Assembly: GCF_004193775.1 (NCBI RefSeq)
Contig: NC_041006.1
Span: 28,022,975-28,086,974 of the forward strand
Direction: 5' to 3'
Origin: Glycine soja
Lineage: Eukaryota; Streptophyta; Magnoliopsida; Fabales; Fabaceae
Length of the DNA stretch: 64,000 nucleotides
Part shown: positions 32,815 through 45,581 of the stretch, piece by piece
How positions within the stretch are numbered: the first letter of the stretch is position 1
Layout of the letters: every line of letters starts with the position of its first letter
The notes under the pieces: generated by a model
What the model was told of the DNA's origin: nothing
The model's input: the letters and a program-made list of their open reading frames with translations, nothing else
The model's database searches: none
Position numbers and translations under genes: made by a program

Positions 32815-33420
32815 CAGGCCAATCTTTTGAGAAAATAGAGCTCTTAACTTTGGGAAAGCAGCAAGTGAAGAGATTCAGGTTCTCCAAGAGCAAATGAAAC
32901 AAGCACATGCTTTTGAGATGGATTCAGTGAGACGAATAACTTTGGAGATCAAAGAAGCCACAAAAACACTTTAGGAAAACAATCTGATAAAATTATTGAG
33001 ATAGAATTGAAGATCAAGTAGCTTTCATTTGAGACAGAAACCGCAAGAAGGGAAGAGGAAGAAATGACATCCAAAACACAAGAGCTGAAGCAAGAAGCTG
33101 AAAAATCCAAAGCAGAGGCAGAAGAACTAGAGAAGAAACTAGAGCTTTACCTAAAGCAAGCTGAGGGTGCAAAAGCATCAGAACAAAGAGCCATTGAGGA
33201 GATGAAGATGAACACATGATTGACAGAACAGAAACAACGACAATGGGTCAGGTTCAACCAATCAACAAAAGGAAGAATGAAGGGGACAGAAAGGTGGAGG
33301 CAAACCTTAAAGCAATTGAGGAAATAAAAGTTGCAACTGATATGGCTTTGAGGAATACAGAGATGGTAGATTCTGCAAAGGTTCTAGTTGAGGGTGAACT
33401 GACGCTTCTTCAAGAACATT
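32815..33420 (+). pseudogene. WEB-family coiled-coil protein relic
   Basis: WEB (weak chloroplast movement under blue light) family proteins are long coiled coils. The text reads EIQVLQEQMKQAHAFEMDSV, TSKTQELKQEAEKSKAEAEE, KKLELYLKQAEGAKASEQRA, and in another frame from 33216 MIDRTETTTMGQVQPINKRK, IEEIKVATDMALRNTEMVDS then AKVLVEGEL. The last string matches the family's conserved (A)xMADSAK.AVEGEL block. Stops at about 32973 and 33001 and a frameshift near 33215 disable it. It lacks the N-terminus and the rest of the C-terminus. Position and strand are the same as for the other host pieces in CACTA A1. Confidence 0.7.
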
Positions 33421-33747
33421 GTGTGTGTTTTTCACTTCCATTATTATTCATCTACAGAGACAGAGACAGACACACCTTAATTATTATTCATCTATAGAGG
33501 AACCCTAGGGGTAGGAGGTTAACATCAACATTGGTATAAAGAATGGAGAGTATAGTATAGTAGGGTTTGGTTATTTATATAGAGAAATGAAATGAGAATG
33601 GAGAGTGTTGGTTAGTGGGGGCGAGGGAGTAAGTACAGTCTGTAAAGGACAAGCCCTTCGTCCTCTCCTCTCCCCAATTTCATTCACTACTCTGCCGTTT
33701 GGGTGTTCCTACTACTACTGCTACTACCTTGATGATGGATACATAGG

Positions 33748-33787
<40 letters not shown>

Positions 33788-34868
33788 ATTGATTATGCTA
33801 GAGTGGACAACGAGTAAGAAAATAAGAGCATGTCTGGTATAGGGAAAGGAGTGGGAGGGTGCAAATAGAATGATGCACCCACTATTCCTAATTTCCATTC
33901 TCACATGGGATGGGGTTTCTATCTTCTACCATTGACTTGAATGATAAATCATCTCATTCTCCCTCAACGGATCCTTCCTCTGCATTGCTACCACTTACTT
34001 AATAAAGAAAATGACAGTGATATATCTTTGGGTACAATAGTTTATTAAACAATAATTAGTTATCAACATTTGTGGTTCTAAATAATAAGGAGTTAAACAG
34101 GTTTAAATTCAACATAAATAACACAAATATTGAGAAAATTTTTGGTCCATTATTTATTCAAGTTTTAGGTTAGTTAGAAGAAGTTGAGCAAAATAAAAAT
34201 AATAAGGAGTTCAACATAGCCTTATATTATCAGGTTAGTTAGAAGAAGTTGAGCAAAATAAAAATTAGGTTAATAAGAATATTAGTTGGGTTAATTTAAT
34301 GACTCAATAATTACTTATTAATTTATTATCTTTTCCTAGTATGTAAGTCACTTATATACCTACCTTCTCTAGTCTTCGGCTTGTTTGCCAAATTTTATAA
34401 AGTTACACTTTTAATTAGTTTTTATAAAATGTAAATTTTATCAATTTAGTTATTAAAATAAATCAAGGATTTTACCTGTTATGGACCAAGGCTTGTTATG
34501 GACCAATTCTTAAGGCCTGACCAAGCCTATTTCAAAGCCCAGGCTGGTCTGATAAGCCAGAAATTAACTCTGTCACCTCATTCTCAGTCTCGCCAACGAC
34601 CGAATAACCTTATTTCTAGCCATGATTGTTTCTGTTTGTTTGGATTCAGCTTTAGTCTTTTGTGTTGGAAACAGTTTCTTGTTCTGATTTAGCTCTAGTT
34701 TTGTGTTTGCCAGTAAATTAAAAAAAGAAAGAAATCACAAAGTGCATACAATGGGGGAACACATGAATGCATGATATAAAAAGTCATCAATGACAAAAGA
34801 AGAAAAAAGGCTTCAGCTTTGATATAACTCTTGTGCTAATCAATGTTATTTGGGTGCTTTTAATTCAG
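33421..34868. other. Unassigned, with (CT)n microsatellite
   Basis: A pure (TC)n run at 33751-33786. An ATTATTATTCATCTA string occurs twice (33440-33500). 34200-34260 repeats AGGTTAGTTAGAAGAAGTTG from 34170. No protein domain was recognised. It may include introns or flanks of the copied genes on either side. Confidence 0.45.
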
Positions 34869-35625
34869 AGGAGTTGCTGTTAAGGATCCATCTGCTCCCC
34901 TTGGAGTTCGACTTTTGATCGAGGACTATCCTTATGCTTCTGATGGGCTAGAGATATGGGATGCTATCAAGTCTTGGGTGGAAGAATATGTCTCATTCTA
35001 CTACAAGTCAGATGAGGAACTTCAAAAAGACCCCGAGCTCCAAGCTTGGTGGAAAGAACTTGTAGAGGTGGGTCATGGGGATTTGAAGGATAAGCCATGG
35101 TGGCAAAAGATGCAAACTCGTGAAGAGTTGGTTGAAGCTTCCCCTACCCTCATATGGATTGCTTCAGCTCTTCATGTTGTTGTTAACTTTGGATAGTATC
35201 CATATGGAGGTTTAATCCTTAATAGGCCAACTATTAGCAGGAGATTCATGCCTGAGAAAGGGTTTCCTAAATATGATGTGTTGGCTAAGAACCCTGAGAA
35301 TGAGTTTTTGAAGACTATTACTGGCAAGAAAGAGACCCACACTGACCTTACAGTTATAGAAATTTTATCAAGGCACGCATCTGATGAGTTCTACCTTGGG
35401 CAGAGAGATGGTGGTGACTACTGGACTTCTGATGCCGGGCCATTAGAGGCCTTTAAGAGGTTTGGAAAGAATCTTGAAGAGATTGAAAAGAAGCTTATAG
35501 AGAAGAACAATGATGAGACATTGAGAAACTGCTATGGGCCGGCTAAAATGCCTTACATTTTTCTCTATCCTTCTAGTGAGGAGGGATTGACTTTCAGAGG
35601 AATTCCCAATAGTATATCTATCTAA
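34869..35625 (+). pseudogene. Lipoxygenase last-exon relic
   Basis: Lipoxygenases oxygenate polyunsaturated fatty acids. The fragment begins after a splice acceptor (TTCAG) and matches the C-terminal exon of legume 9-lipoxygenases: [35 protein letters not shown], then [13 protein letters not shown] with the iron-ligand His and Asn positions kept, then a TAG in place of the glutamine of QYPYGG. After it come [31 protein letters not shown] and the terminal GIPNSISI with its iron-binding C-terminal Ile. The first two iron histidines and the substrate-channel exons are absent. A 3'-UTR-like stretch follows to about 35800. It is a non-functional copy. Confidence 0.9.
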
Positions 35626-36079
35626 GGGCTCTATGGTTGTTGAAGTACTGTCCCTGGCTTTAAATAAATGTGAAATAGAAGGAATCTGATTCCTTCATCA
35701 GTTGTGTATGTTTAAGTTATGTATTTGGAGTGGCTGAATGTACTTGTATTGCCATATATCTTATTTTGGGATAAAACCAACTCTATTCAGTGACTGATAA
35801 AACAAAAACAACCAATCCTTTTTCCCACTACGTGGAGTTCACTACATGAATCAGACAATGCCATAATGTTCCATTGTATCTCTAAATCTTTTTTAATTCT
35901 TTTGATTATGGTTTTTCTTACTCTCCCTCTGCCTCTAGTGACTAGGCTATCCTCCATCTGATCTACTGTCCTTACTAAGGCTTATAAGATCATCCTCACA
36001 CATGCTCAACCCTCTAAGGCAATAATCTACCATCTTTTTTACAACAGGTGCTACCCTAACTTTTTACCCAATGCATTCA

Positions 36080-36146
<67 letters not shown>

Positions 36147-37683
36147 ATGTCTCTGTGTATCAGCTATAGAGTTTATGCCATATAGATGGCAGCAGTGTGT
36201 CAAATAGTGGTGAGGACAAAAGATGGTAGAGAGAGACAGAAAGACAGAGAGAGAGCAGCAGTGTGTCACACAACATTTTAGTCGTCTTTCTAAAAGCTAT
36301 ACTTCAAGTGAACATGCTTCTATTTTTTTTTAAGAATTGAATTCTATTTGAATGTAAATGTTTGCACTTAAAATATGTATCTCTACATGCAACAGATAGT
36401 TGGACTTCTAAAGGATATTGAACCTACAAACTAGTTAGTCAACATGATGAGAAAGAGTCAAGCATTTTCTTTGCATTTCTTTAGTATTCATCAATTGACT
36501 ACAACTCTAATATACACAATTGACCAAAAGACTCAAGCAATTGACCAAAGGAACAAAAGTAGCAAAGTAGGTAGCCTTACAGGAGTTATTACTATCCTAG
36601 CAATTACATCAAAACATTCAAACATTGCAGCAACACCAGCAATCAATGCATTGCAGTTCACACACATAAACTAGTATCAAAGATTCAAAAATTGAAGAAA
36701 TGGGATACCTGAAAATTGCCTAAGAAACTAGAAAAAGCAACGCAGACAATATATGGACCAGCTTTCTGCTCAGACCCTGCCCAATCAATTTTCACTAACC
36801 CAATCAGTCACATCATACCTAACCACTATTTACAACATTGAACAAAAAAGTACAGGACAAATTAGTAAACTATATTACTTTTACACACATTTGTATAACT
36901 GATATATCTTTTTTATTTCTCGATCTCTAAAATCAAAATGCTTATGATACTTCCAAAACATTTACACTGTAAATGTATTATACTTTTCTTTCAATTTTTT
37001 TCATTTATGCTAGATTAATCAAACAAACATCCCCTCAAAATTTTATTGTTAGGCCAGTGACTGGGATTGTGTAGCTGTTAAGCATTTTTTAGTAGACACT
37101 GCATTTTATAATATGTACATCATATATAGGTGGGAATTTTATAATCCTCTTAACAGAGACAAACTTCAACATGTTTCCTAACTAAACTACAAATGAAAAA
37201 GAGACCAAGCTTACCTCGAACCCAAACAGTGACAATAGCAGTGAGATCTAACAAAATGGCACGAAACTTGAAGCTTTCCTCATACCTCAATCAGCAATAC
37301 TGCAACTGAAGACGTATTATTATTATTATTATTATTATTATCATCAATAAAACATGAACACCCACTCAAACTTAGCATACACGAAGCTGACCTACGTACC
37401 TCACGGACAAAGCTTTGAGCTTTGAGCACCCACGAGTGTTTCAGCACCCTAGTACCAAGAGTAGTGTAGGCGGTTCTGTAGGTTCGAGCGAGGGGTTTCC
37501 GGTAGTATTGAAAACAATATGGGACAATGTGGGTGTCGAGGGAGCGATTTCCGGCAGATTTCAGGCGGGAGGAGAAAGAGAAGAGCGATTTCAAGCAGGA
37601 GGAGAAAGAGAAGAGCGAGTGCAAGGTTTTCGAGCGCGCAGGTTGTGAAATGTCAATGTTTCAACTTATAAACATAACAACAT
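35626..37683. other. 5' non-coding part of CACTA A1 with microsatellites
   Basis: (GT)n runs at about 36081-36146. (ATT)n at 37315-37341. 37530-37630 contains a tandem duplicate of a roughly 33-bp unit (GGAGGAGAAAGAGAAGAGCG). The GC-richer stretch 37380-37640 near the element's 5' end may be the promoter or leader of the CACTA genes. No protein was recognised. Confidence 0.45.
36081..36146. repeat. (GT)n microsatellite
   Basis: Two GT-runs separated by CTATGT. Open frames across it (HTHTHT on the minus strand) are by-products. Confidence 0.9.
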
Positions 37684-38074
37684 CGGTTTTTTAAGGATAA
37701 CCGATGTTAAATGAATATAGTTAACATCGGTTTTGGCAAAACCAATGTTAACATCAAATAGGTTACATCGGTTTTTTAAAAAAACCAATGTTAAGATCAA
37801 CTCCTTAACATCGGTTTTCTCAAAACCGATGTTAACTCTATGAAGTTAACATCGGTTTTGGCAAAACCGATGTTACCATACTCATCTTAACATCTTGTTA
37901 ACATCGGTTTTTTAAATAACTGATGTTAACATGAAGTAGTTAACATCGGTTTTGCTAAAACCGATGTTAAGTAACTCTATTTAATTACAAAAATGCCACC
38001 GCGCTTTCATTAACATCGGTTTTCGCAATAACCGATTTTAATCGAGCGATGTAGAAAGCCTTTTTTTAGTAGTG
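37684..38074 (-). repeat. CACTA A1 5' subterminal repeats and terminus
   Basis: About ten inverted or direct copies of AACATCGGTTTT and its complement AAAACCGATGTT, ending in GCCTTTTTTTAGTAGTG at 38074. In CACTA elements such subterminal repeats are the binding sites for the TNPA-type protein. Neighbouring copies in opposite orientation can form hairpins. The same repeat cluster with a degenerate terminus is at 48249-48605 (element A2). Confidence 0.85.
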
Positions 38075-41000
38075 AGAGCAGCCTTCTCTTCTTGGAAGCA
38101 ACCATTACAGCCCAAAACTATTTTCCCCAACAATACCATTAGTCCATTACCAACCACGCCTTCTTCTCCATATGGAACACCAACTTTAACATTCCTACGT
38201 AGTTTACTATTAATACCGAGAATATATGGCACAAACCCGTTTTATATATATATGTCATTCGAATGAATTATCCAGCTATAGATTACAAAGACTCTTGACT
38301 TTGGATCAAGCTAGAGTACAGTTTCATAACAACAGTCAACAGCAATGGAGTCATTCTCATTTGGGTCTTTTTGTTTAGACTTAATTCAAAGTGTATTGTG
38401 GGTTTGGTTAAATTTAAAGCGACTCTTTCATCCCTTTCACGATATCCAAACCGATGGGATAAGATTTTGTATTACTCCTTTTTCTCAAATTATTTCCTTC
38501 TCAAATCAAACCATTCTAAGATAACATGGTGGGTGACCTTTTAATGGCTCTAAGATAGACTCTGATATCATGTGAATTTGAACCTAACTTAACCCAAAAG
38601 TTAGCTTATAGGGTGAGGATTGCTCCCGCTTATACATTCTACTTGACACTATTTCTAGTCGATGTGAAACTTAGATTTTTCCCATCAGCCGAGATTCCAT
38701 AATCCAATAGAGATCTTTAGAAACCTTAGAAATGAGATGTCAAAATTGTATTTGATTCTGTTATTTCAATTCCTCATTTTTCTGTTAGGTCCTTTTGTTA
38801 TTGCTTAGTTATATAGCTTGTAATGCCAAACATAAGGAATCAATTAGAAAAGCATTACTTCTCAATTTCCCTTTTCTATCTCTTTCTCTCTCCAGGGGCA
38901 TGTTTCTGGCCTTCAATACAGAAACAACACTTATCATTTCCCTTTTCTGATTCTAGCACATATCAATAGGATTTCCTTGATATTCAAGTATATTTGAATT
39001 CCTTGTGTTATAAAACTTTTGACTAGATGGTGGCATCGAGGGAGATTTTGTAGCTAAGACTTGGAAGTAGCATTATCATGTCATTCTTGTGTCTGCTTGG
39101 AACCTCACATTAAAATCTATTAATGAATTATCTATTCACTTCAGATGTGTATGACATCCTAATCTATTAAACTTAGCATGTATAAACATATTCACTTGAG
39201 CTTGCTGATAACTGATTATCAGCATAAGCATATATAATTGGTTATGTTGAGTTTTTTTTTACAAAAAAAAAAAGAAGAAGAAGCTAAACAACAAAATAAG
39301 CCACACAAGAAAACATCAAGAACTTATAAAGGAGGAGAGGAGGAGTCACGAATGGCTAAAGATGGAGTCTTGGAACCTCACTTAAACAATTAAAAAATAA
39401 GAAAAAAAATATTAATATTGTAAGGATAAACTAATAATTTTATTTATAATTTATTTTTTTTTTATTTTTTCCTTTACTTACCTATCAAACACCTTTAATT
39501 TAAATATTTATCCTCTATTCCTTCGTATTTCACCTCAACCAAAAAACCTTAATTTAATTTCTACTATATTTCTCTATTTTTTTTTCATCTATTCTTTCCT
39601 CACCACCATACACAATGTAAAGGTTGTCGTTCTCTTAATTTCATTCTTGTTCTAGTTTAGTTAAGGCTATTCATGGCATTCACAAGCACGAAGGCAGAAT
39701 TTACTAGTGTTTGTTTCCCTAGAGGTTTTTAGGCCTCTTTCATAGTATACACAATTCAAAAAAAGAACTTCTATGATTATAGTATTTTACCACATTGTTA
39801 ATGGAGAAATTGTACTTACAACATGGATAAATTGGCTAAATGTAGAATTTTGTGCCTTCATATTAATGAATAAATCGTACTTGTCAGAGTTGCGTATAAC
39901 ATCAATCACTACATTACAACTAAATAATTCCTCCATCCTAGAATTCTCCTTGAAGGGTTTTTTACACAAATAAAGAAAAATTAATAAATGCGTGAAAAAT
40001 GCTATGGTGTAGGACACGAAGTCCGATTTGCTTCATGTACGTAGCGTGGAGTGAAATGAGAGAAGAAGAATGAGAGAGAAATCTTAAGAATCGAGTGTGT
40101 TCAAAATGTGTAAGTGTTATCATCCTTCTTCATGTGGTTACAAGATATCTATTTATAATGATGTTGTCATGGCACTACTAACCACATGGCTAATTACAAG
40201 TGTTCCCGTTAGGGAGGGGGGGGGGGCATTTGAGGATCAACCTAAACTTATTATGTATTTATTATAAGTTGGTTATTGCTAGGTCATTTTTTACTTTTGC
40301 TATTTTTGAATTTGTCGTTGGCTTATTATCCTCAAGTTAGCTGATATGCATCAAGTCATGCGCCACATGTCCTTGACATGTAAAGTTGATTTTTATCCTG
40401 GAATAAACGTAGTTGATATTGTCTAAAAAAGGCAATGTTGACTTAACGAGTGTAAAGTTGATATTTGTCCTGGAACAATTGCCCCTGAGTTGATATTGTT
40501 TCGAAGAGGCAATGTCAGCTTAACGAGTGTAAAGTAAAGATTTGATGCCACACCTGATTTCTATTTCTTCGATTTTCTTTTCAAAATTTCACCATTTCCA
40601 TTGGCGCTAAGCTGTCGACTAGGTTTCCTTCGTACGTATCTGCGTGACTTAACTTTATTTTTTCCAAGATTCTTGTGAGTGTTGGTTTGGTGTAACTGAT
40701 CAGTACTTTATTGATTCATAACTTGTTCTCTGCTCGAGAACTACTCCCAGATTTTTGCTGACGCAAAATGGATTTCACATTTGCCAACTTTGATTAATAC
40801 TTCTTCTTTCTTATTGGCTGCCTCTAGTGGTCTATTTTCCCATAAATTCCTTTTCCTCTTTTGCTTCTTCTTCAACATTTTCTTTGTTTTTGTCTTTTTC
40901 ATTAGTCTTTCAAAATACCTTGAACTTTATGCGTCTTCACTTCGGGTTGAGGGTATTTTGGTGACTAATGATGAAATTGAATCAACTTATCCTCTACCTT

Positions 41001-42110
41001 TTTCACTTGTTTCTCACTTTTCAAGGTATTTTGTTGGCTGAAAATGGAGGTGAAAAATTTTAGAGACTACATGTTTTTATGTTTATTTTCTCTGTTAAAC
41101 TTGCTCACTTTTTAGTCAACCTTGAACGGTGTGGGATTGTGTTGGGTTGGCCTAGTGTGCTTCTTGTAGCATGCTCTTGGGGACCTTGCATTGGCGGGAC
41201 CACCTCGTTGTCGGCTTGTTTTGACTGTGTAGACTTTGCGCCTAGGACTCTCTCTCGAGGTATGGTGTTGTTGTGGTCATTAAACAGCATTATCCACACA
41301 CGTCCTTGTTTTGTGAAGGAACCCCTCGTTAGAGCTGACTGACATTCACTGGTTTCCCTTTTGGTTTTCTTCTGTTAGCCCTATTGTAGGTTATGCTTTC
41401 TTTGTTGCCCCAAAGCATCCGTGGTTGATTTTGCTGTCAACATGTTGCTTGGTTTTTGTCCTATTGTCATCAAAGTTGAAAGCCTCATTCTACCTTGTGA
41501 TTATTATAACACATGCTTCTTTAAAAGTAACAACCATGAAATAAAATTGAAGACTATCAATGTATTGTTCTTTTAGTCGTATTATCTAACTTACTTTGTA
41601 GGGATGTTATTCATATTTTAATTCTGACCTACCCTTTTTACCTTTGTTCATACAATAGGTAGAATTTTTTCGTACCTTAGTTTTGACATGTTTTTTACCT
41701 TCGTCATTTGGTCAAGCGTCAATTCCTAGAACTGATATTTATGTTATGTTGATTCATTAACATGATGCCCCCTTGTTTGAGCACATGTCAGTTTTTGCTT
41801 TGTGGTTCTGTTTGACCTTTTCTAGATTTCATAGGTCTTTCGAAAATATGTTACCCTAGTGTGGGAACCTATTTCCTGAGTTAACTTGTCATGTTCCCTT
41901 GTCAAGTACTTTACATCGGGTTTATTTTGAAGCACATACTGCTCTATCTTTTTAACTTCTGCGTCATTTATTATGTTGATATGTATTGAGTGGACTTGAT
42001 ATACATATCCATTTTGTCCTTCTAGTATGAATAACTGTTGTTGTTGTTATTTGTCATCAAAATCTTTTCCTCTAGACACTTTTAGGTGCTCAATCTTTAG
42101 AGGTTAAGCT
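38075..42110. other. Unassigned region right of CACTA A1
   Basis: 38075-38265 is more coding-like on the plus strand (KQPLQPKTIFPNN, PLPTTPSSPYGTPT) but has no recognised family. 38540-38700 resembles a widespread retroelement-derived repeat (CTCTGATATCATGTGAATTT). 40010-40230 looks LTR-like and contains a G-run at 40215-40227. 40385-40530 has two copies of a roughly 70-bp unit sharing GTAAAGTTGAT, GTTGATATTGT and CTTAACGAGTG. Open frames at 40781-41041 and 41079-41342 show no domain. Confidence 0.45.
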
Positions 42111-42986
42111 CTGATACCAAACTATAAAGGCAAATATCACAAGAAGGGGGGGTTGAATTATGATTTTTACAAATTTTAAAGCCTTTTTCTATATAAAAAA
42201 AAACAATGCTATTGTCTGCTAATAAAAACGTAAAAGAACATAGATCAAATTTTTGCAAAACGGTTTAGATGATGGCCTCAAACTTTGTAAAACAAACAGA
42301 AATTTTCAAAAGCAAAAATCAAATTCAAATCTTGAGTCAGTTTAAAGCACAGAAGAGAAAAACAAGCAAGATAAAACATAGGAAGTTATACTAGTTCATC
42401 TCAATCACCAAGATTACGTCTATTTCTTAGCAAACCAGCAAGTTCCATTAACTTCAACAAGTTACAAATATTATTCACTATCACTTTTGGCTCTACAACT
42501 CAAGCTCTACACCAGACTTGTTAAAACAAGTATTCTTTGTCCTACCAAGTCACTTCTAGCTCTAACACAAATCAGAAGATTTGTTTGTTTGGTTGTACAC
42601 TGACTATCTCTTAATCATCTTACGAACAAATAGACAATCTTAGCACATAGTTTTTTCTCTCAAGGTTAGGACAATCCAATCCTATTGAGAACCTAAATCA
42701 TTAGAAGAATCTTATCAATTTTTCACAAATGGCAAGGCAAAAGTTAATTTTAATAATTAAGATATCAAACTTAAGTCAAATACTTGTTAGTGTTATAGGC
42801 AATTTCTTGAAAATTTATTAATGCCATAATACTATTTTCATCGCTCCTTTAAACCTCAACATTCACTACCATGGAATATAGCTTGACATATAGTAATAAT
42901 ACCATAAAACTTACCTTTGAGCTTGATAGGTCATTTGCCGAATTGTAGTTGCAAATAACCTTGAAGCATTTCTCCATTTTAACCAC
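42111..42986 (-). repeat. LTR-like repeat with adjacent primer-site motif
   Basis: GCTCTGATACCA at 42110-42121 is the reverse of a TGGTATCAGAGC primer site, which would place a minus-strand LTR to its right; that DNA carries GAAGGGGGGGTTGAATTATG. No matching second LTR or coding region was found. On the minus strand near 42970 a short reading MEKCFKVICNYNSANDLSS ends at AAG/GTAAGT, so part of this stretch could be an exon instead. CACTA B is inserted at its right edge. Confidence 0.3.
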
Positions 42987-42989
42987 CTA
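42987..42989. other. Left target duplication of CACTA B (CTA)
   Basis: CTA immediately before CACTACTGC; identical to 53970-53972. Confidence 0.75.
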
Positions 42990-43121
42990 CACTACTGCAA
43001 AAAGACCCTACAACGACGATTCTAAACCACTTTCAAAGATGTTTTTGAACTATTTTTGAAGCCAACGTTTTCGAAAGTCAAGACTTTTGATGACAGTTCA
43101 ATAAAAATCGTCTTATAAGGT

Positions 43122-45139
43122 GTCACAACCTATCCCTGGTGGGAGGGTGACGCGAGGGCGCACGGGTGCGTCTTCCAAGGGAGGAAGGCGCGCGGAGTTG
43201 CCACCAACGTTTATTCGAGATAAAAGTCAAAAAAATCGGAACGTGTGGTCTATGAACTTTAATCGTGAAAGGTTTAGGAGTTGTTTTTACGCACGAGAAA
43301 GGTATTAGCACCCCACGCGTCCGTCACAAGGGACGGCAGCCTTTAATCAAATGTGCAATATCATGTCTTCAATTTGTTTTATTTTCCCTTTTTATGTTTT
43401 TATGTTTTTTATGGGCCTTTTGTATTTTTTATCTTTTTGTGGTCAACAAGGGTGTTTCCCTCGCTCCTACGTATTCTCAATTGCAATGAGGAAATCAGAC
43501 CCACGTAGTTCTTTTAGAACTAAACGTTGGTTAAGTTGTTTTTATCTTTTTTTGCAAGATTGATTTTAACCGAACAAAAGTTGTTTAAGGCATTTGGACC
43601 TTTAAACGATCTTTTGAGTTTTGAAAGGGGGAGAAACGTTAAGGTGTTGGACCATTAACGATCTCTTGGTTTTTGAAAGGAGAGAAACGTTAAGGCGTTG
43701 GACCATTAACGATCTCTTGGTTTTTTGAAAGAAGAGAAACGTTAAGGCGTTGGACCTTTAACGATCTCATGGGGTCGACAAAAGTGGGGCTTTTGCTCCT
43801 ACGTATCCTCAATTGCGAAGAGGAAATCAGACCTACGAAGTTCTTGTGAAAGTAGTGAAGTTATGGGTTGATTTCATGATTTTGAACGGTCCATGTTAAC
43901 CGATAAAAACAAAGAGGATCGTTTAAGGCGTTGGACCTTAAAACGGTTTTAAGTGACTTTTACGGACAAAGTTTGATTTGTGAGTTGATTTTAGCCTTAG
44001 TTTCACTTTGGCTATTAGTCAATTCATTCAAGGAAACTTTCAAAGAAAAACGTCTGATTGATTTTTTTGATTATTTTATTCAAAGATATTTTGATTATTT
44101 TATTATTATTTTTTTCAAGATATTTTGATTATTTTATTATTATTTTTCCTTTTTTTATTTAACCGAGGTTACAGTGTGAATGATCAGTTGGATTTTATTT
44201 TAACAGTGATTAAACGAGATTACAACACAAATGATCAGTTGAAATTCATTTTATAATTTATTAGGCGAGATAACGACTTAAATTAACGGTAAAAAGCTCG
44301 TTAAAAGCGAAAGAAAAGAAAATTGAAAGTGAACAAGATGAAGATGAAAGCAAACAAAACGAGAAATGAATTAAAAGTCTCGGATTCAAACACTTACCGG
44401 TCAAAGACCGAAGAACGAATGAAGAACGAACGAAAAACGGTGAAGAATGGTGGAAAATCTTCACGGATTTGCTCACGGAAACGTCTTGGAAGCGTTACGG
44501 TAGCACCTCGGTTTGGATTTTCTTCACGGAAACACGTTTTTTCACCCAAAACAGTTGAAATGCATAGTGTGGGGGTCAGGGATCCTTGAAACTCAGCCTC
44601 CTCCCCCTATTTATAGGAAAAATGGGGAGGTGCTTGCCGCCCAGAGGCTTCTTGAGGAATATTTCTGAACACACCCCAATTACTAAGTTCACCCTCCTTT
44701 TCGTACTTTACAGAAAAGTTACGAAAGCCTTGCGGGAGCGTTTTGGACTTGATTTTCCTCTTTTTTCTCTTCCCTTTCACCAATATTAAGTGAAATATGT
44801 TAACCCAAGGTTTTCAAAAATTTTACGGAAGCCCCGGATGCCATTTTTTAACAAAATGGAGGTGGTTGCCGCCCAGAGGCTTCTCGAGGAAGATTCCTGA
44901 ACGCACCCCATAATTGATAAGTTCACCCCCCCTTCTAGAAAGTTCTGGATTAAGTTTCCTGAGTGCACCCCCCATGTTTGATAAGTTCACCCCCACTTTT
45001 GTGTTTTTGGCCGATTTCTCCCCGAAACATCTCGGAACTTTATGAATTCCACCGCGATGGGTGTTAAACATTTTGAGGTGGTCAAACGAAGGTCGCATGC
45101 CGATAAACAATGGTCCCTGGACGAAATTAGGGTATGACA
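43122..45139 (-). mobile_element. Gypsy solo LTR, minus strand, inside CACTA B
   Basis: A 2,018-bp LTR. On the minus strand it runs from TGTCATACCCTAATTTCGTC (45139) to GATAGGTTGTGACA (43122). It is flanked by TAAGG (43117-43121) and GAAGG (45140-45144), a 4-of-5 target duplication, and splits the left subterminal repeats of CACTA B. No internal retroelement sequence is attached, so it is a solo LTR formed by recombination after insertion. It shares ends, TATA box (44608-44615, reverse TATAAATA) and two CTACGTAG-type modules (around 43460-43520 and 43797-43850) with the LTR at 8111-9764, but is about 360 bp longer. A motif AACGTTAAGGCGTTGGACC is repeated several times at 43580-43770. Confidence 0.85.
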
Positions 45140-45581
45140 GAAGGATGTCTTTGTCTAAGGCGGTTTTTATCTAGACCCATCTTAGAAGAATATCCTTCTA
45201 AAATGGTTGTTAACTAAATACCGTCTTAGAAGGGTACCTTCTGAGACAGTTCTTAAGAATAGTCTTAGAATATGCACTTTCTAATACGATTTTTTAAATA
45301 ACCGTCTTAGAATGTTTTATTTTAAAAAATTAAAAATATTTCTTGTCATCAATATTCATGATTTAAAGGTAAGTGTAGTAAACTTAACAAGGTTCTTAAC
45401 TAAAAACTAAAAAAATAGCCATAATACAAAAAAACACTTAAATATAAAGGATTAAAAATGACATTTAGCTTGATTACTATTTTCCTAACAATTTTTCGTT
45501 CTTCCTTTACATGCTTACATTTTCAAATACAACTATCTATTACAAAGTTAATTGTGAAGTTGTCATCGATCATAGACATTT
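45140..45581. repeat. CACTA B subterminal repeats, continued
   Basis: 45160-45310 contains repeated ACCGTCTTAGAA and CATCTTAGAAG variants, matching the sequence left of the solo LTR (43005-43115) and near the right end (53810-53950). 45310-45580 is AT-rich with no gene. Confidence 0.65.

Larger units (their letters stand above)
21050..38074 (-). mobile_element. CACTA element A1 carrying host-gene pieces
   Basis: En/Spm-type DNA transposon on the minus strand. Its 5' end is the right terminus: TAGTAGTG at 38067-38074, reading CACTACTAAAAAAAGG on the minus strand, next to a 360-bp block of AACATCGGTTTT subterminal repeats. Going leftward it holds host-gene fragments (35625-31699), the transposase gene (30506-27309), more host sequence with an FLZ gene and kinase relic (26545-22600), and the TNPA-like gene (22454-21050). 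The left terminus is absent, because the element joins truncated Copia A at about 21048. Comparison with A2 (48249-52574), where the two CACTA genes are about 100 bp apart, marks the 22530-27250 block as extra. An alternative is two CACTA fragments flanking a native locus. Confidence 0.7.

Noticed and set aside
34869..35625. A working lipoxygenase gene
   Set aside because: Only the last exon is present, a TAG follows the NFG iron-site motif, and the first iron histidines are missing.
37280..37648. Open frames of 77 and 114 residues near the A1 5' end
   Set aside because: They overlap on opposite strands, run through an ATT microsatellite and a short tandem duplicate, and show no domain.
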